Below, piece by piece: positions 9,376 through 18,442 of a stretch of DNA of 64,000 bases. Positions within the stretch are counted from its first letter, which is position 1, and each line of letters opens with the position of its first letter. The DNA comes from Poindextera sp963719975 (GTDB taxonomy: Bacteria > Pseudomonadota > Alphaproteobacteria > Caulobacterales > Caulobacteraceae), in NCBI GenBank assembly GCA_963719975.1, contig CAVRED010000011.1, positions 124,001 through 188,000 of the forward strand, given 5' to 3'. The notes under the pieces are model-generated. The model was not told the origin of the DNA, ran no database searches, and saw only the letters and a program-made list of their open reading frames with translations. A program made the position numbers and the translations under genes.

Positions 9376-10252
9376 ATGACCCCGGCTTCCTTGAAAGCGG
9401 GTCTTGCGGCCTTGCTCATGCTGAGCTGCGCGCCAGCCGCGCTGGCGCAGTCCTACGACGCGCCGCAGTACCCGACTCCCGACTACAATCAGCAGCAGCA
9501 GGATCTGCAACGCTCGCAGGATCAGCAGCAGCAGCAGTACCAGGATGCGGGTCAGCGCTATGAAGACCAGCAGCAGCGCTACCGCAGATCAGCACGACAC
9601 CTACCAGCAACAGCAAGACGCCTATCAAGGCGCGCGGGCCCGGTATGAGGCGGACCGAGCCGCATACGATGCGGAATACGGCGCGGGCGCGTGGCGGCGG
9701 TACTACGTGGACCATCCGGACGCGTACGATTCCCACTATGGCCAAGGCGCCTGGGAGCGCGACTTCGGCGGCTACAGCGATAACCAGTACGGCCCCGGCT
9801 ACTATGCGCCCAACGCCGGCGCCTACGGCGCGCCGAGCGCCTATGCCGGATCGAGCTATGCCTGCGACAATCGCAAGAATGGCGCGGGCCTGGTCGGCGG
9901 CTTGATTGGGGCGATCGCGGGCGGCGCGATCGGTTCGTCCGTCGCTCACGGCGCCGCGCGCGGGGGCGGCACGGCGATCGGCGCAGTGCTGGGCGGCCTG
10001 GTCGGCGTCGGGATCGGACGCTCGGCCGCCGACTGCGACAACAACGGCTACTACTTCAGCTACGACCAGACCTATCCGTACAGGGAGGGCCCGTGGCAAC
10101 AGGGCGCCAGCGGGCGCTATGACCGGGGTTGGTACGAGAGCCACGGGTGCCGGCTCGCAGTCGCGCCGGCGACCTACGCCGGCGACACCGAGGACCGCTA
10201 CGTCCGCGTCTGCCCCGACGCCGACGGCCGCTACCGTGTAACCGGTACTTAG
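9376..10252 (+). CDS. Exported Gln/Tyr-rich protein with glycine-zipper segment, frameshifted
   Basis: About 291 aa: signal peptide (ending APAALAQS), a Gln-rich stretch, a Tyr/Gly/Asp-rich repeat-like part (YGAGAWRRYYVDHPDAYD, YGQGAWERDFGGY), then a glycine-zipper segment (GLVGGLIGAIAGGAIGSS ... GAVLGGLVGVGIG) and a Cys/Tyr-rich end. One shift near 9580 joins the two halves. Glycine-zipper proteins of this kind sit in or under the outer membrane. The stop codon overlaps that of kdpE on the other strand. Confidence 0.75.
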
Positions 10253-10945
10253 GCGTCGACCATCAGGCGGTAGCCGACCCCCGGCTCGGTGACCAGGCGT
10301 CCTTGGGGCCGCGGGGTCGGCTTCCAGCTTTTGCCGCAGGTGGCCCATGAAGACGCGCAGATACTGCACGTCCTCGGCGTTGGCGGGCCCCCAGACGGCG
10401 GTCAGCAGCTGCCGATGGGTCATCACCTTGCCGCCGCCTGAGGCGAGGCATGCCAGAAGGTCGTACTCCCGCGGCGACAGGCGAACGGGCTCGCCGTCGC
10501 GGGTGACCAGCCGTTTGATGAGGTCGATCTCGATCGCCCCCGCATGCACCACCGCCGGCGCGCCGGCCCGGTTCAGCGCATGGCGCATGGCCACGCGCAG
10601 GCGGGCCAAGAGCTCGCCGATGTGGAACGGCTTTTCGACGTAGTCGTCGGCGCCGAGGTCCAGCGCCTCGATCTTCTCCATCTCCATGTCGCGGGCCGAG
10701 AGGATCACGATCGGTCCCTCGTAGAAGGCGCGCGCACGCACCAGCGCCTGCTTGCCGTCGATGTCCGGCAGGCCGAGATCCAGCACCACCGCGTCCGGCG
10801 GGCGCTGCGCCATGGCCTGCAGCCCCTCGGCGCCGGTGTCGGCGCGCACGGGCTCGTAGCCGGCCGCCTCGAGCGCCGGCCCGAGGAAGCGGTGGATTTG
10901 CGGCTCGTCGTCGATGACGAGGATGCGCGGCCTGTGGGCTGACAT
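10249..10945 (-). CDS. kdpE: KDP operon response regulator KdpE
   Basis: An OmpR/PhoB-type regulator of the kdp genes. The receiver domain (residues 1-120) has the acidic pair in VIDDEPQ, phospho-acceptor Asp in VVLDLGLPD and Lys in VEKPF. The C-terminal winged helix has LSPREYDLL. A shift near 10305 hides the true end (RLVTEPGVGYRLMVDA); correction gives about 231 aa, normal for KdpE. It follows kdpD by 5 bases and is the last gene of the locus. Confidence 0.95.
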
Positions 10946-10950
10946 CGGGC

Positions 10951-13645
10951 TCAGAGCAGCAGCCGGTGCGTGGGCGTGGTCTTCGGCAGGCTGATCAGGA
11001 TGCGCGTGCCGCGCCCGGCGAACAGCGGGCTCGCGGCGGCGATCCGCCCGCCCATCGCCTCGATGAAGCCCTTGGCGATGGAAAGGCCGAGGCCCGCGCC
11101 CTTGCGGTCGCTGCGCACGCGATCCGTGGGCTCCTCGATGCGGCGGAACTTCTCGAAAATGCGCTCGAGGTCGGCCTGCGGGATGCCTGGCCCTTCGTCC
11201 TCGATGGAGATCACCACGTTCGCGCGGTCCTCATAGGCGGCGACCTCGATGCGCGAGCCGTCCGGACTGTAGGCGATGGCGTTCTCCAGCATGTTGACGA
11301 TCGCCTGCTCCAGCAGGCCCGGGTCGGTCTCGACCGTGCTCAGCGTCTCGGGGTAGTCGCGCTCGAGCTTGCGCGCTTCCAGTCGCCGGCTGACCCGCTG
11401 TGCGGCGGCGTCCAGCACCTCGCGCACGTCGGTCGGCTCGGCCCTGGTCTTCAGCGCCCCGCCTTCCAGCCGGGTCATGTCGAGCAGATCGCCCACGTAG
11501 CGGTTCAGCCGCTCCGCCTCCTCGCGGATGCTGATCAGGAGGTCGGCGCGCACGTCGGGCTTCAGCGTCTTGCCGTAGTCGATCAGCGTCGTCGCCGACC
11601 CCATGACGGTCGAGAGCGGCGTGCGGAGGTCATGGCTGATCGAGTTCAGCAGCGCCGCGCGCAGTTTGTCCGAGCGCCGCAGCGCCTCGTTCTCCACCGT
11701 CGCCGTCGCCAGCTCCGCGCGCTCCAGCGCGACCGCCCCCTGGTCGAGCAGGGAGGCCAGCAGCCGCTCCTCGTCCGGGCCTGAGTCCGCGCTCACCTCG
11801 ACGCCGGCGACCCCGGCGCGCCCGCGCAGGCCGACCAGCGGCCAGAAGGTCCAGCCTACCTGCGGCAGCGTGCCTGTCCCGGCGCCCGCCGCTTCGCCCT
11901 TCTCCCACGCCCAGCGGGCGGCGGTGATCGCGCCGGCGGTCAAGAGCACCGTCGTCGGCGCGCCGGCGACCTGCGCTAGGTCCGCGTCTTTTGGCAACAG
12001 CACGACCGCACGGCCGCCGGCCGCGGCGGAGGCCTGCTCGGCCAGAGCCTGGGCGGTCTCGTCCTGGCTGGTCGCCGCCGAGAGGCGCCGGCTGGCCGCC
12101 AGCAGCGCGGTCACGGCCGAGGCGCGCTGCTCCGACAGCCTGGCCTGGTCTCGCACGCGGCCCGAGAGCCAGCCCGCCGCGCCCGCCACGGCGATGAAGA
12201 CCGCGAAGGTGAAGACGTCGGTCGCGTGGCCGATGACGAGGGAAAAACGCGGTTCCAGGAAGAAGAAGTTGTAGGTCAGGATGGAAAGCGTCGCCGCCGC
12301 CAGCGCGGGCCGCAGGCCGTAGGCGAGGCCCGCGCCCAAGCACGCTGGCCAGGAACACCATGCCGAGGTCGGCGCCGGCGTTCATCCGGTCGAGGAAGAA
12401 GGCCAGGCCGTTGGCGATGAGGACGAGGCCCACCGCGACCGCATAGCCCCGCCACCAGAACCGGCCCCGGACGGCGGGGGCGACGGGCGGGACGGCCTCG
12501 CCGTCGGGCGCGCCGGCGGTGACGAAGTGCAGGGCGGCGCCGCCCGACTGGCGGAGCAGGGCGTTGGCCAGCGATCGGCCGAACACGACCTTCCAGAACC
12601 CGTCGTGCGACTTGCCGACGACGATCTGCGTGACGTTGTTGCGCCCGGCGTAGCCCAGTACGGCGTCCGGCAGGTCGTCGCCGGTGAGCACGACGGTCGA
12701 ACCGCCAAGCTGTTCGGCGAGCTTCAACGCCTCGGCCACGCGCCGCGCGGCCTGCGGGTCGCGGGCCGGGCGGTTCGGCCGCTCGACGGTGGCGACCGTC
12801 CAGGGCGCGTTCATCACGTCGGCGAGGCGCCGGCCGGTGCGCACCAGCGTTGGCGCCATCGCGTCGCCCGAGACCAGCACCAGGATGCGCTCGCCCGCCG
12901 CCCATGGCCCTTCGATGCCGCCCCGACGCATGGCGTCGACCAGCTGGTCGTCGACCGTCTCGGCGACGCGCCTCAGCGCCATCTCGCGCAGAGCGGTCAG
13001 GTTCTCCGGCTTGAAGAAGTGGGTCGCGGCGACGTGAGCGGTGTCGGCCATGTAGACCTTGCCCTCGGCGAGACGCTGGCGAAGTTCGTCCGGGGTGATG
13101 TCGACCAGCTCGACGTCGTCGGCGCGCGAGAGCGCCGAGTCCGGCACGGTCTCGCGCTGGCGCACGCCGGTGATCTTCCAGACCACGTCGACCAGGCTCT
13201 CCAGGTGCTGGACGTTGAGCGTGGTCCAGACGTTGATCCCGGCGGCCAGCAGCTCCTCCACGTCCTGCCAGCGCTTGGGATGGCGCGAACCTGGCGCGTT
13301 GGAGTGGGCGTACTCGTCGACCAGCAGCAGCTGCGGCTTGCGCGCCAGCGCCGCGTCGAGGTCGAACTCCATCAGCGTGCGGCCGCGATACTCGATCGGC
13401 CGGCGCGGCAGGACCTCGAGGTCCGTAAGCCACGCCTCGGTCTCCTTGCGGCCATGGGTCTCGACCACGCCGACCAGCACCTCGCCGCCGTCCTGATGCC
13501 GCCGATGGGCCTGGGCGAGCATCTCGTAGGTCTTGCCGACCCCCGGCGCCATGCCGAGGAACACTTTGAGCCGACCGCGCCCCGCTTTCGCCGCTTCGGC
13601 TAGAAGCGCGTCCGGGTCGGGCCTGCGTGGCTCGTCAAGCGTCAT
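10951..13645 (-). CDS. kdpD: KDP operon sensor histidine kinase KdpD, one frameshift
   Basis: The membrane sensor kinase that phosphorylates KdpE and responds to potassium limitation. N-terminal KdpD domain with a P-loop (GMAPGVGKTYEML, about residue 31) and the VDEYAH element, then a USP-like domain, transmembrane segments (about residues 400-490), a GAF-like domain and the kinase core: H-box NSISHDLRTPL, N-box NMLENAIAYSP, G-boxes DEGPGIP and GAGLGLSIAKG. One extra base near 12340, inside the membrane part, splits the frame. About 897 aa, usual for KdpD. Its start overlaps the kdpC stop (ATGA). Confidence 0.95.
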
Positions 13646-14235
13646 GCACCCTTAGGCTGAGCCTTTGGAAAGGCCGCGTCCAGCGCCCGATTGGTCATCA
13701 GCACGTTCACGTGCGCCTGGCCGATGAAGCCCAGGAAGGGCTGCTCGACGTGGTCTCCGATCAGCTTGCTCACGGCATCGGCTGCTCGCGCCCCTGGCCT
13801 TGGCGATCCGGTCGACCTGCAGCATCGCGTAGGCCGGCGAGATGTCCGGGTCGAGGCCGGAGCCGGAGGTGGTGATGGCGTCGTCAGGGATCTCCTGATG
13901 GCCCGTCGACTTGCGGAGAGCGTCTGCGTCGCCCGCGATGCGCTTGGCGAGGGCGTGCTCAAGGGGCCGTAGTTCGACCCGCCGGAGGCGGTCGGGTCGT
14001 AGCCGTTGCTGCCGGCCGCGGACGGCCGTGGATGCAGGTACTCGTCCTTCGTGAACGGCTGCGCGAGCAGCGCCGATCCGATCACCTGGCCCTTGGCGTC
14101 GCGCACCAGGCTGCCGTTGGCTTGGTAAGGGAAGGCCACCTGGGCGATGCCGGTGACGGCTAGCGGATAGCCAAGACCGAGAAGGAGAGTGAAGAGGATC
14201 GTCGAAACGATCGCCGGGCGGATTTCGGAAAGCAT
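13642..14235 (-). CDS. kdpC: Potassium-transporting ATPase KdpC subunit (compensating frameshifts inside)
   Basis: KdpC stabilises the KdpFABC pump. One N-terminal membrane helix (residues 7-29), then YPLAVTGIAQ, and the family motif PSAAGSNGYDP. The frame is open throughout but reads the wrong phase from about 13967 to 13795. The shifted phase there gives the proper KdpC sequence (EHALAKRIAGDADAL, SGSGLDPDISPAYAMLQ) before returning to frame at ADAVSKLIG. Two opposite single-base errors explain it. It lies 16 bases after kdpB. Confidence 0.9.
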   Translation of the reverse strand: MLSEIRPAIVSTILFTLLLGLGYPLAVTGIAQVAFPYQANGSLVRDAKGQVIGSALLAQPFTKDEYLHPRPSAAGSNGYDPTASGGSNYGPLSTPSPSASRATQTLSASRRAIRRSLTTPSPPPAPASTRTSRRPTRCCRSTGSPRPGARAADAVSKLIGDHVEQPFLGFIGQAHVNVLMTNRALDAAFPKAQPKGA

Positions 14236-14251
14236 GGGTGTGAGGCCCTCC

Positions 14252-16339
14252 TTAAGCCAGGCCGATGGTGGTGATGATCAGGTCGATGATCTTGATCCCG
14301 ATAAAAGGCGCGATGATGCCGCCCAGCCCGTAGATCAGCAGGTTCCGCTGCAAGAGCCGCCCGGCGCCGATCGGCCGATAGCGCACGCCACGGAGCGCCA
14401 GCGGGATGAGGGCGATGATGATCAGGGCGTTGAAGATGATCGCCGAGAGGATGGCGCTCTTGGGATCGAAGACGCCGTTCCTGTAGTGGCCGAGCTGCAT
14501 GATGTTGAGCGCGCCTAGCGCCGGAAGGGTTCCGACGAAGATCGCCGGAATGATGGCGAAGTACTTGGCCACGTCGTTGGCGATGGAGAAGGTGGTCAGC
14601 GCGCCGCGGGTGATCAGCATCTGCTTGCCCACCTCGACGATCTCGATGACCTTCGTCGGGTCGGAGTCGAGGTCGACCATGTTGCCGGCCTCCCGTGCGG
14701 CCTGGGTGCCGGTCTGCATGGCCACGCCAACGTCGGCCTGGGCGAGCGCTGGGGCGTCGTTCGAGCCGTCGCCGCACATGGCGACCAAGCGCCCGCGGCC
14801 CTGCTCCTCGCGGATCAGCCGAAGCTTGTCCTCGGGCGTCGCCTCGGCCAGGAAGTCGTCGACGCCGGCTTCCGATGCGATTGCGGCGGCGGTGACGGGG
14901 TTGTCTCCGGTGATCATCACCGTGCGCAGGCCCATCCGGCGCAGGTCCGCGAAGCGGTCCTTGACCCCCGCCTTGACGACGTCCTTCAGGTGGATGACGC
15001 CCACCAGCGCCCCGTTCTCGGCCACGGCCAGCGGCGTGCCGCCGGAGCGCGCGATGCGGTCGACCGCCTCGTTCAGCTCCGGGGGGACCTGCGCGGGCGC
15101 CAGCCCAACGTCGCGCAGGATCGCGTCCACCGCGCCCTTGCGCCAGCGGTCCTTGCCGGCGTCGAGGCCCGAGATGCGGGTCGTGGCGCTGAATGGCACC
15201 GGCGTCGAACCTGCCGGCGCTTCAGCGGTCTCGCCCTTCTCGTGGGCGAGGTCGATGATCGAGCGGCCCTCCGGCGTCTCGTCGGCCAGGGAGGCCATCA
15301 TGGCGGCGCGGATCGCCGCTTCTGGCCTCACGCCCGGCGCGGGGATCACTTCGGTCGCCATGCGGTTGCCGTGGGTGATGGTGCCGGTCTTGTCGAGCAA
15401 CAGCGTATCGACGTCGCCGGACGCCTCGACCGCGCGACCGGACGTGGCCAGCACGTTGACCTTGAGCAACCGGTCCATGCCGGCGATGCCGATGGCCGAC
15501 AGAAGCGCGCCGATGGTGGTCGGGATAAGGCAGATGAAGAGAGCCCCCAGCACCAACGGATCGAGCTTCACGCCTGAGTATTGGCCAAGCCCGAGCAGCG
15601 TTACTGTGACGATCAGGAAGATGATGGTGAGACCGGCCAGCAGCACCGTCAGCGCCAGCTCGTTCGGCGTCTTCCGCCGCTCGGCGCCCTCGACCATGGC
15701 GATCATGCGGTCGAGGAACGTGTTCCCCGGCTCGGCGGTTATGCGCACCTTGATCCAGTCGGACACGACCGTCGTGCCGCCGGTCACGGCCGAGCGGTCG
15801 CCGCCCAACTCGCGGATCACCGGCGCGGACTCGCCGGTGATCGCCGCCTCGTTGACCGAGGCGACGCCCTCGATGATGTCCCCGTCCGAGGGCACCATGT
15901 CGCCGGCTTCGACCAGCACGACCTGGCCGGCGCCTAACTTGTACGCCGGCGTCGGCACGATCGTGCCCTTGTCCGGGTCAATGATGAGCTTGGCCATCAC
16001 ATCGACCCGCTGGGCGCGCAGCGCGTCGGCCGCCGCCTTGCCGCGGCCTTCCGCGATGCTTTCGGCGAAGTTCGCGAAGAGGACGGTGAACCAGAGCCAG
16101 AGGGCGATCTGGAACGCCCACCAGGGATAGGCGCCGGTTCGGAAGGCGTCGACGGTCGAGACGGTGGCCAGGAGGGCCACGATCTCGGTCGCGAGAATCA
16201 CCGGGTTCTTCGACAGCTTGCGTGGGTCGAGCTTGACGAAGGAGTCCTGGATCGCGCGCACGATGACGCTGGAGGACAGCGCGGTCGAGGCGACGGCCGA
16301 GCGGCGCTTCTCGCCCAGGTGGACTGATGCGACGGTCAT
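14252..16339 (-). CDS. kdpB: Potassium-transporting ATPase KdpB (P-type ATPase subunit)
   Basis: The ATP-hydrolysing subunit of the Kdp pump, 695 aa and uninterrupted. Visible motifs: TGES in the actuator domain, phosphorylation site DKTGT (about residue 315), MITGDNPVTAAA, and the hinge GDGSNDAPALAQADVGVAM. Hydrophobic segments lie at about residues 50-95, 230-285 and 590-690. It keeps an N-terminal serine/basic stretch of normal length. It sits between kdpA1 (26 bases upstream) and kdpC (16 bases downstream), the standard order. Confidence 0.98.
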   Translation of the reverse strand: MTVASVHLGEKRRSAVASTALSSSVIVRAIQDSFVKLDPRKLSKNPVILATEIVALLATVSTVDAFRTGAYPWWAFQIALWLWFTVLFANFAESIAEGRGKAAADALRAQRVDVMAKLIIDPDKGTIVPTPAYKLGAGQVVLVEAGDMVPSDGDIIEGVASVNEAAITGESAPVIRELGGDRSAVTGGTTVVSDWIKVRITAEPGNTFLDRMIAMVEGAERRKTPNELALTVLLAGLTIIFLIVTVTLLGLGQYSGVKLDPLVLGALFICLIPTTIGALLSAIGIAGMDRLLKVNVLATSGRAVEASGDVDTLLLDKTGTITHGNRMATEVIPAPGVRPEAAIRAAMMASLADETPEGRSIIDLAHEKGETAEAPAGSTPVPFSATTRISGLDAGKDRWRKGAVDAILRDVGLAPAQVPPELNEAVDRIARSGGTPLAVAENGALVGVIHLKDVVKAGVKDRFADLRRMGLRTVMITGDNPVTAAAIASEAGVDDFLAEATPEDKLRLIREEQGRGRLVAMCGDGSNDAPALAQADVGVAMQTGTQAAREAGNMVDLDSDPTKVIEIVEVGKQMLITRGALTTFSIANDVAKYFAIIPAIFVGTLPALGALNIMQLGHYRNGVFDPKSAILSAIIFNALIIIALIPLALRGVRYRPIGAGRLLQRNLLIYGLGGIIAPFIGIKIIDLIITTIGLA

Positions 16340-16365
16340 GGGTGTCTTGGCTCCAAAGGAAGCGT

Positions 16366-18078
16366 TCAGTGTTGCGCGGCGACGGCCTGGAGCACTTGGA
16401 AGTGCTCCACGACAGGGCCAAGGGCCTGGGCCGGGAAGTAAAGAAGGCCGCCCATGATCAGGATCACGCCGACCACGAGGCCGACGAACAGCGGGCCGTC
16501 AGTCGGGAAGGTCCCGCCGCTGGCGGCGAGCTTGGGTTTGGCGGCGATCGCGCCAGCCAGCGCCAGAACGGGCAGCACGTAGGCGAACCGGCCGAGATAC
16601 ATCGCGATACCCATTGTGACGTTCCAATAGGTGTTCGCGCCGAGGCCGGCGAAGGCTGAGCCGTTGTTCCCGGTCGCCGATGTGTAGGCGTAGAGGATCT
16701 CGGAAAGGCCATGCGCGCCCGTGGCCGACACCGTCTTCAACGCGATCGGCGTAACGGCTGCGACCGACGCAAACCCCAGGATGGAGAGCGGCGGGATGAG
16801 CACCGCGAGCATCGCGAACTTGATTTCGCGCGCCTCGATCTTCTTGCCGAGGTATTCGGGCGTTCGGCCGACCATAAGCCCGGCAACGAAGACGGCTATC
16901 AGGGCCATCACGACGATGCCGTAGAGCCCCGAGCCGACGCCGCCCGGCAGGATTTCGCCCAGTTGGATCATGAACATCGCGACACCTCCGCCGAGGGGCA
17001 TCAGGCTCTCATGCATCGCGTTGACGCCGCCGTCGGAGGCGCCGGTCGTGAAGGCGACCCAGGTCGCGGTCGAAGGCGCTCCGAAGCGAACCTCCTTGCC
17101 CTCCATATTGACGGCCGTCGCGGCGTGGACGGCGTGCATTGCGGGCGCAGGCTGGGTCTCGCTCCAATAGACGATGCTGGCCGCAGCCAGGACGAACAGC
17201 GCCATCACGGCGACGATGGCGCGGGCGTCCTTCTTCGCCATGGCGATCGCGCCGAAAGCAAAGACGCAGGCGTAGCCCAGCACGTTCATCTCGATCTCTT
17301 CGAGGATGTTCGAGATGGCGTTCGGATTCTCGTATGGGTGCGCCGAGTTGGCATTGAAGATGCCGCCGCCGTTGGTGCCAAGCTGCTTGATCGCCTCCTG
17401 GCTCGCGGTCGGGAACAGGATGTTGACCTGCTTGGCGCCTTCGATCCCGGTCATGTCGACGTGGCCGGTCAAAGTCTGCGGCTCGCCAAGGGCGACGAAG
17501 ACGAGCGCGATCACGATCGATAGCGGCAGGAGGACGTAGAGGCTGATCCGGGTCAGATCGACCCAGAAGTTGCCCAGCCCCTCGCCGCGATTGGCTGCGA
17601 AGGCGCGCGCAACCGCCGCCGCCATCGCGATGCCGGCCGCGGCGGAGAGGAAGTTGTGGCTGGTCAGGCCCGCCATCTGGGAGACGGCTGTCAGCGCGTT
17701 CTCGCCGCCGTAGAACTGCCAGTTGGTGTTGGTGATGAAGCTGATCGCGGTATTGAACGCCAAGTCAGGCGCCATCCCCTTGAAACCCTGGGGATTGAGC
17801 GACGGCACGAGGTCCTGAAAGCGCAGGATCAGGTAGAGGACGACGAAGCTCGCCATGCTGAACGCCAACATGGCCATCGCGTAGGAGAGCCAGTTCTGGC
17901 TCTGCTTCTCGTCGACGCCGAACGTCCAATAGAGACCGCGCTCGACCGGTTTCAGGACCGGGTCGAGCCATGTGCTCTGGCCTTGCCAGACGCGCGCCAT
18001 GTAGGCCCCCAGCGGGATCGCAAGGGCGACCGTGATGGCGATGGTGACGAGGATCTCGCCCCAGCCGCTCGCGTTCAT
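16366..18078 (-). CDS. kdpA: Potassium-transporting ATPase KdpA, copy 1
   Basis: The potassium-binding channel-like subunit, 570 aa, about ten membrane segments. The four selectivity-filter-type loops are recognisable: TNTNWQFYGGE, TNGGGIFNANSAHPYENP, a loop around MPLGGGVAMF, and GNNGSAFAGL; GRTPEYLGKKIE is also intact. It follows kdpF by 19 bases and precedes kdpB. This copy is in the canonical operon position and has no frameshift, so it is probably the main pump subunit. Confidence 0.97.
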   Translation of the reverse strand: MNASGWGEILVTIAITVALAIPLGAYMARVWQGQSTWLDPVLKPVERGLYWTFGVDEKQSQNWLSYAMAMLAFSMASFVVLYLILRFQDLVPSLNPQGFKGMAPDLAFNTAISFITNTNWQFYGGENALTAVSQMAGLTSHNFLSAAAGIAMAAAVARAFAANRGEGLGNFWVDLTRISLYVLLPLSIVIALVFVALGEPQTLTGHVDMTGIEGAKQVNILFPTASQEAIKQLGTNGGGIFNANSAHPYENPNAISNILEEIEMNVLGYACVFAFGAIAMAKKDARAIVAVMALFVLAAASIVYWSETQPAPAMHAVHAATAVNMEGKEVRFGAPSTATWVAFTTGASDGGVNAMHESLMPLGGGVAMFMIQLGEILPGGVGSGLYGIVVMALIAVFVAGLMVGRTPEYLGKKIEAREIKFAMLAVLIPPLSILGFASVAAVTPIALKTVSATGAHGLSEILYAYTSATGNNGSAFAGLGANTYWNVTMGIAMYLGRFAYVLPVLALAGAIAAKPKLAASGGTFPTDGPLFVGLVVGVILIMGGLLYFPAQALGPVVEHFQVLQAVAAQH

Positions 18079-18097
18079 TGTCTTTGATTTCCTGTGC

Positions 18098-18184
18098 TTA
18101 GAACTTGTCGGGTCGCAGCAGCGCCGCGACCATGTAGACGGCGACGAACACGACGGCCGCCGCGTAGATGAGGTGGACGATCAC
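18098..18184 (-). CDS. kdpF: KdpF small membrane subunit (28 aa)
   Basis: A single-helix peptide from a GTG start, with a GAGGAGG ribosome site inside the end of the upstream micro-ORF. It reads VIVHLIYAAAVVFVAVYM and ends LLRPDKF, the typical KdpF ending. KdpF stabilises the KdpABC complex in the membrane. It lies 19 bases before kdpA copy 1, the expected place. Confidence 0.85.
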   Translation of the reverse strand: MIVHLIYAAAVVFVAVYMVAALLRPDKF

Positions 18185-18186
18185 GC

Positions 18187-18270
18187 TCAGATCCTCCTCA
18201 GCGCGGCCGCGTAGAGGGCGAAGACGCCAAGCACGGCAATCCCGGCCACGATGTAGACGAGGTCCATCAT
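18187..18270 (-). CDS. 27-aa single-helix membrane peptide upstream of kdpF
   Basis: Starts ATGATG behind a GGAG site and reads MMDLVYIVAGIAVLGVFALY followed by AAALRRI. It is one membrane helix with a basic end. It ends two bases before the kdpF start, and its 3' end supplies the kdpF ribosome site, so translation is coupled. The size and position suggest a second KdpF-like accessory peptide. It does not have the LLRP ending and is not standard KdpF. Function inferred from position only. Confidence 0.65.
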   Translation of the reverse strand: MMDLVYIVAGIAVLGVFALYAAALRRI

Positions 18271-18442
18271 TTCGGGCTCCAGTCTGGAGGCGCCCATATA
18301 TCGCCCCCCCGCATCAAGGCTCTGTGGCTAACGGCGAGCTTGGCCGTAAACGACGCATAAAGACTTCGTTAGGAAATCAAGGTTGGCGCCGAACGCGCGA
18401 TGGCGAATTGCGCTGGATCAACTCCGTCGCGTATTCGCGACC

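Noticed and set aside
9416..10250. Minus-strand extension of the kdpE frame across the Gln/Tyr-rich gene
   Set aside because: The corrected kdpE frame ends at 10249 with the proper winged-helix end. The extension is an artefact of the frameshift near 10305.
10951..13645. Split KdpD as two separate proteins (sensor domain and kinase)
   Set aside because: Split sensor/kinase forms exist in some phyla, but here the two frames overlap in the middle of the membrane region and one extra base joins them into a normal-length KdpD.
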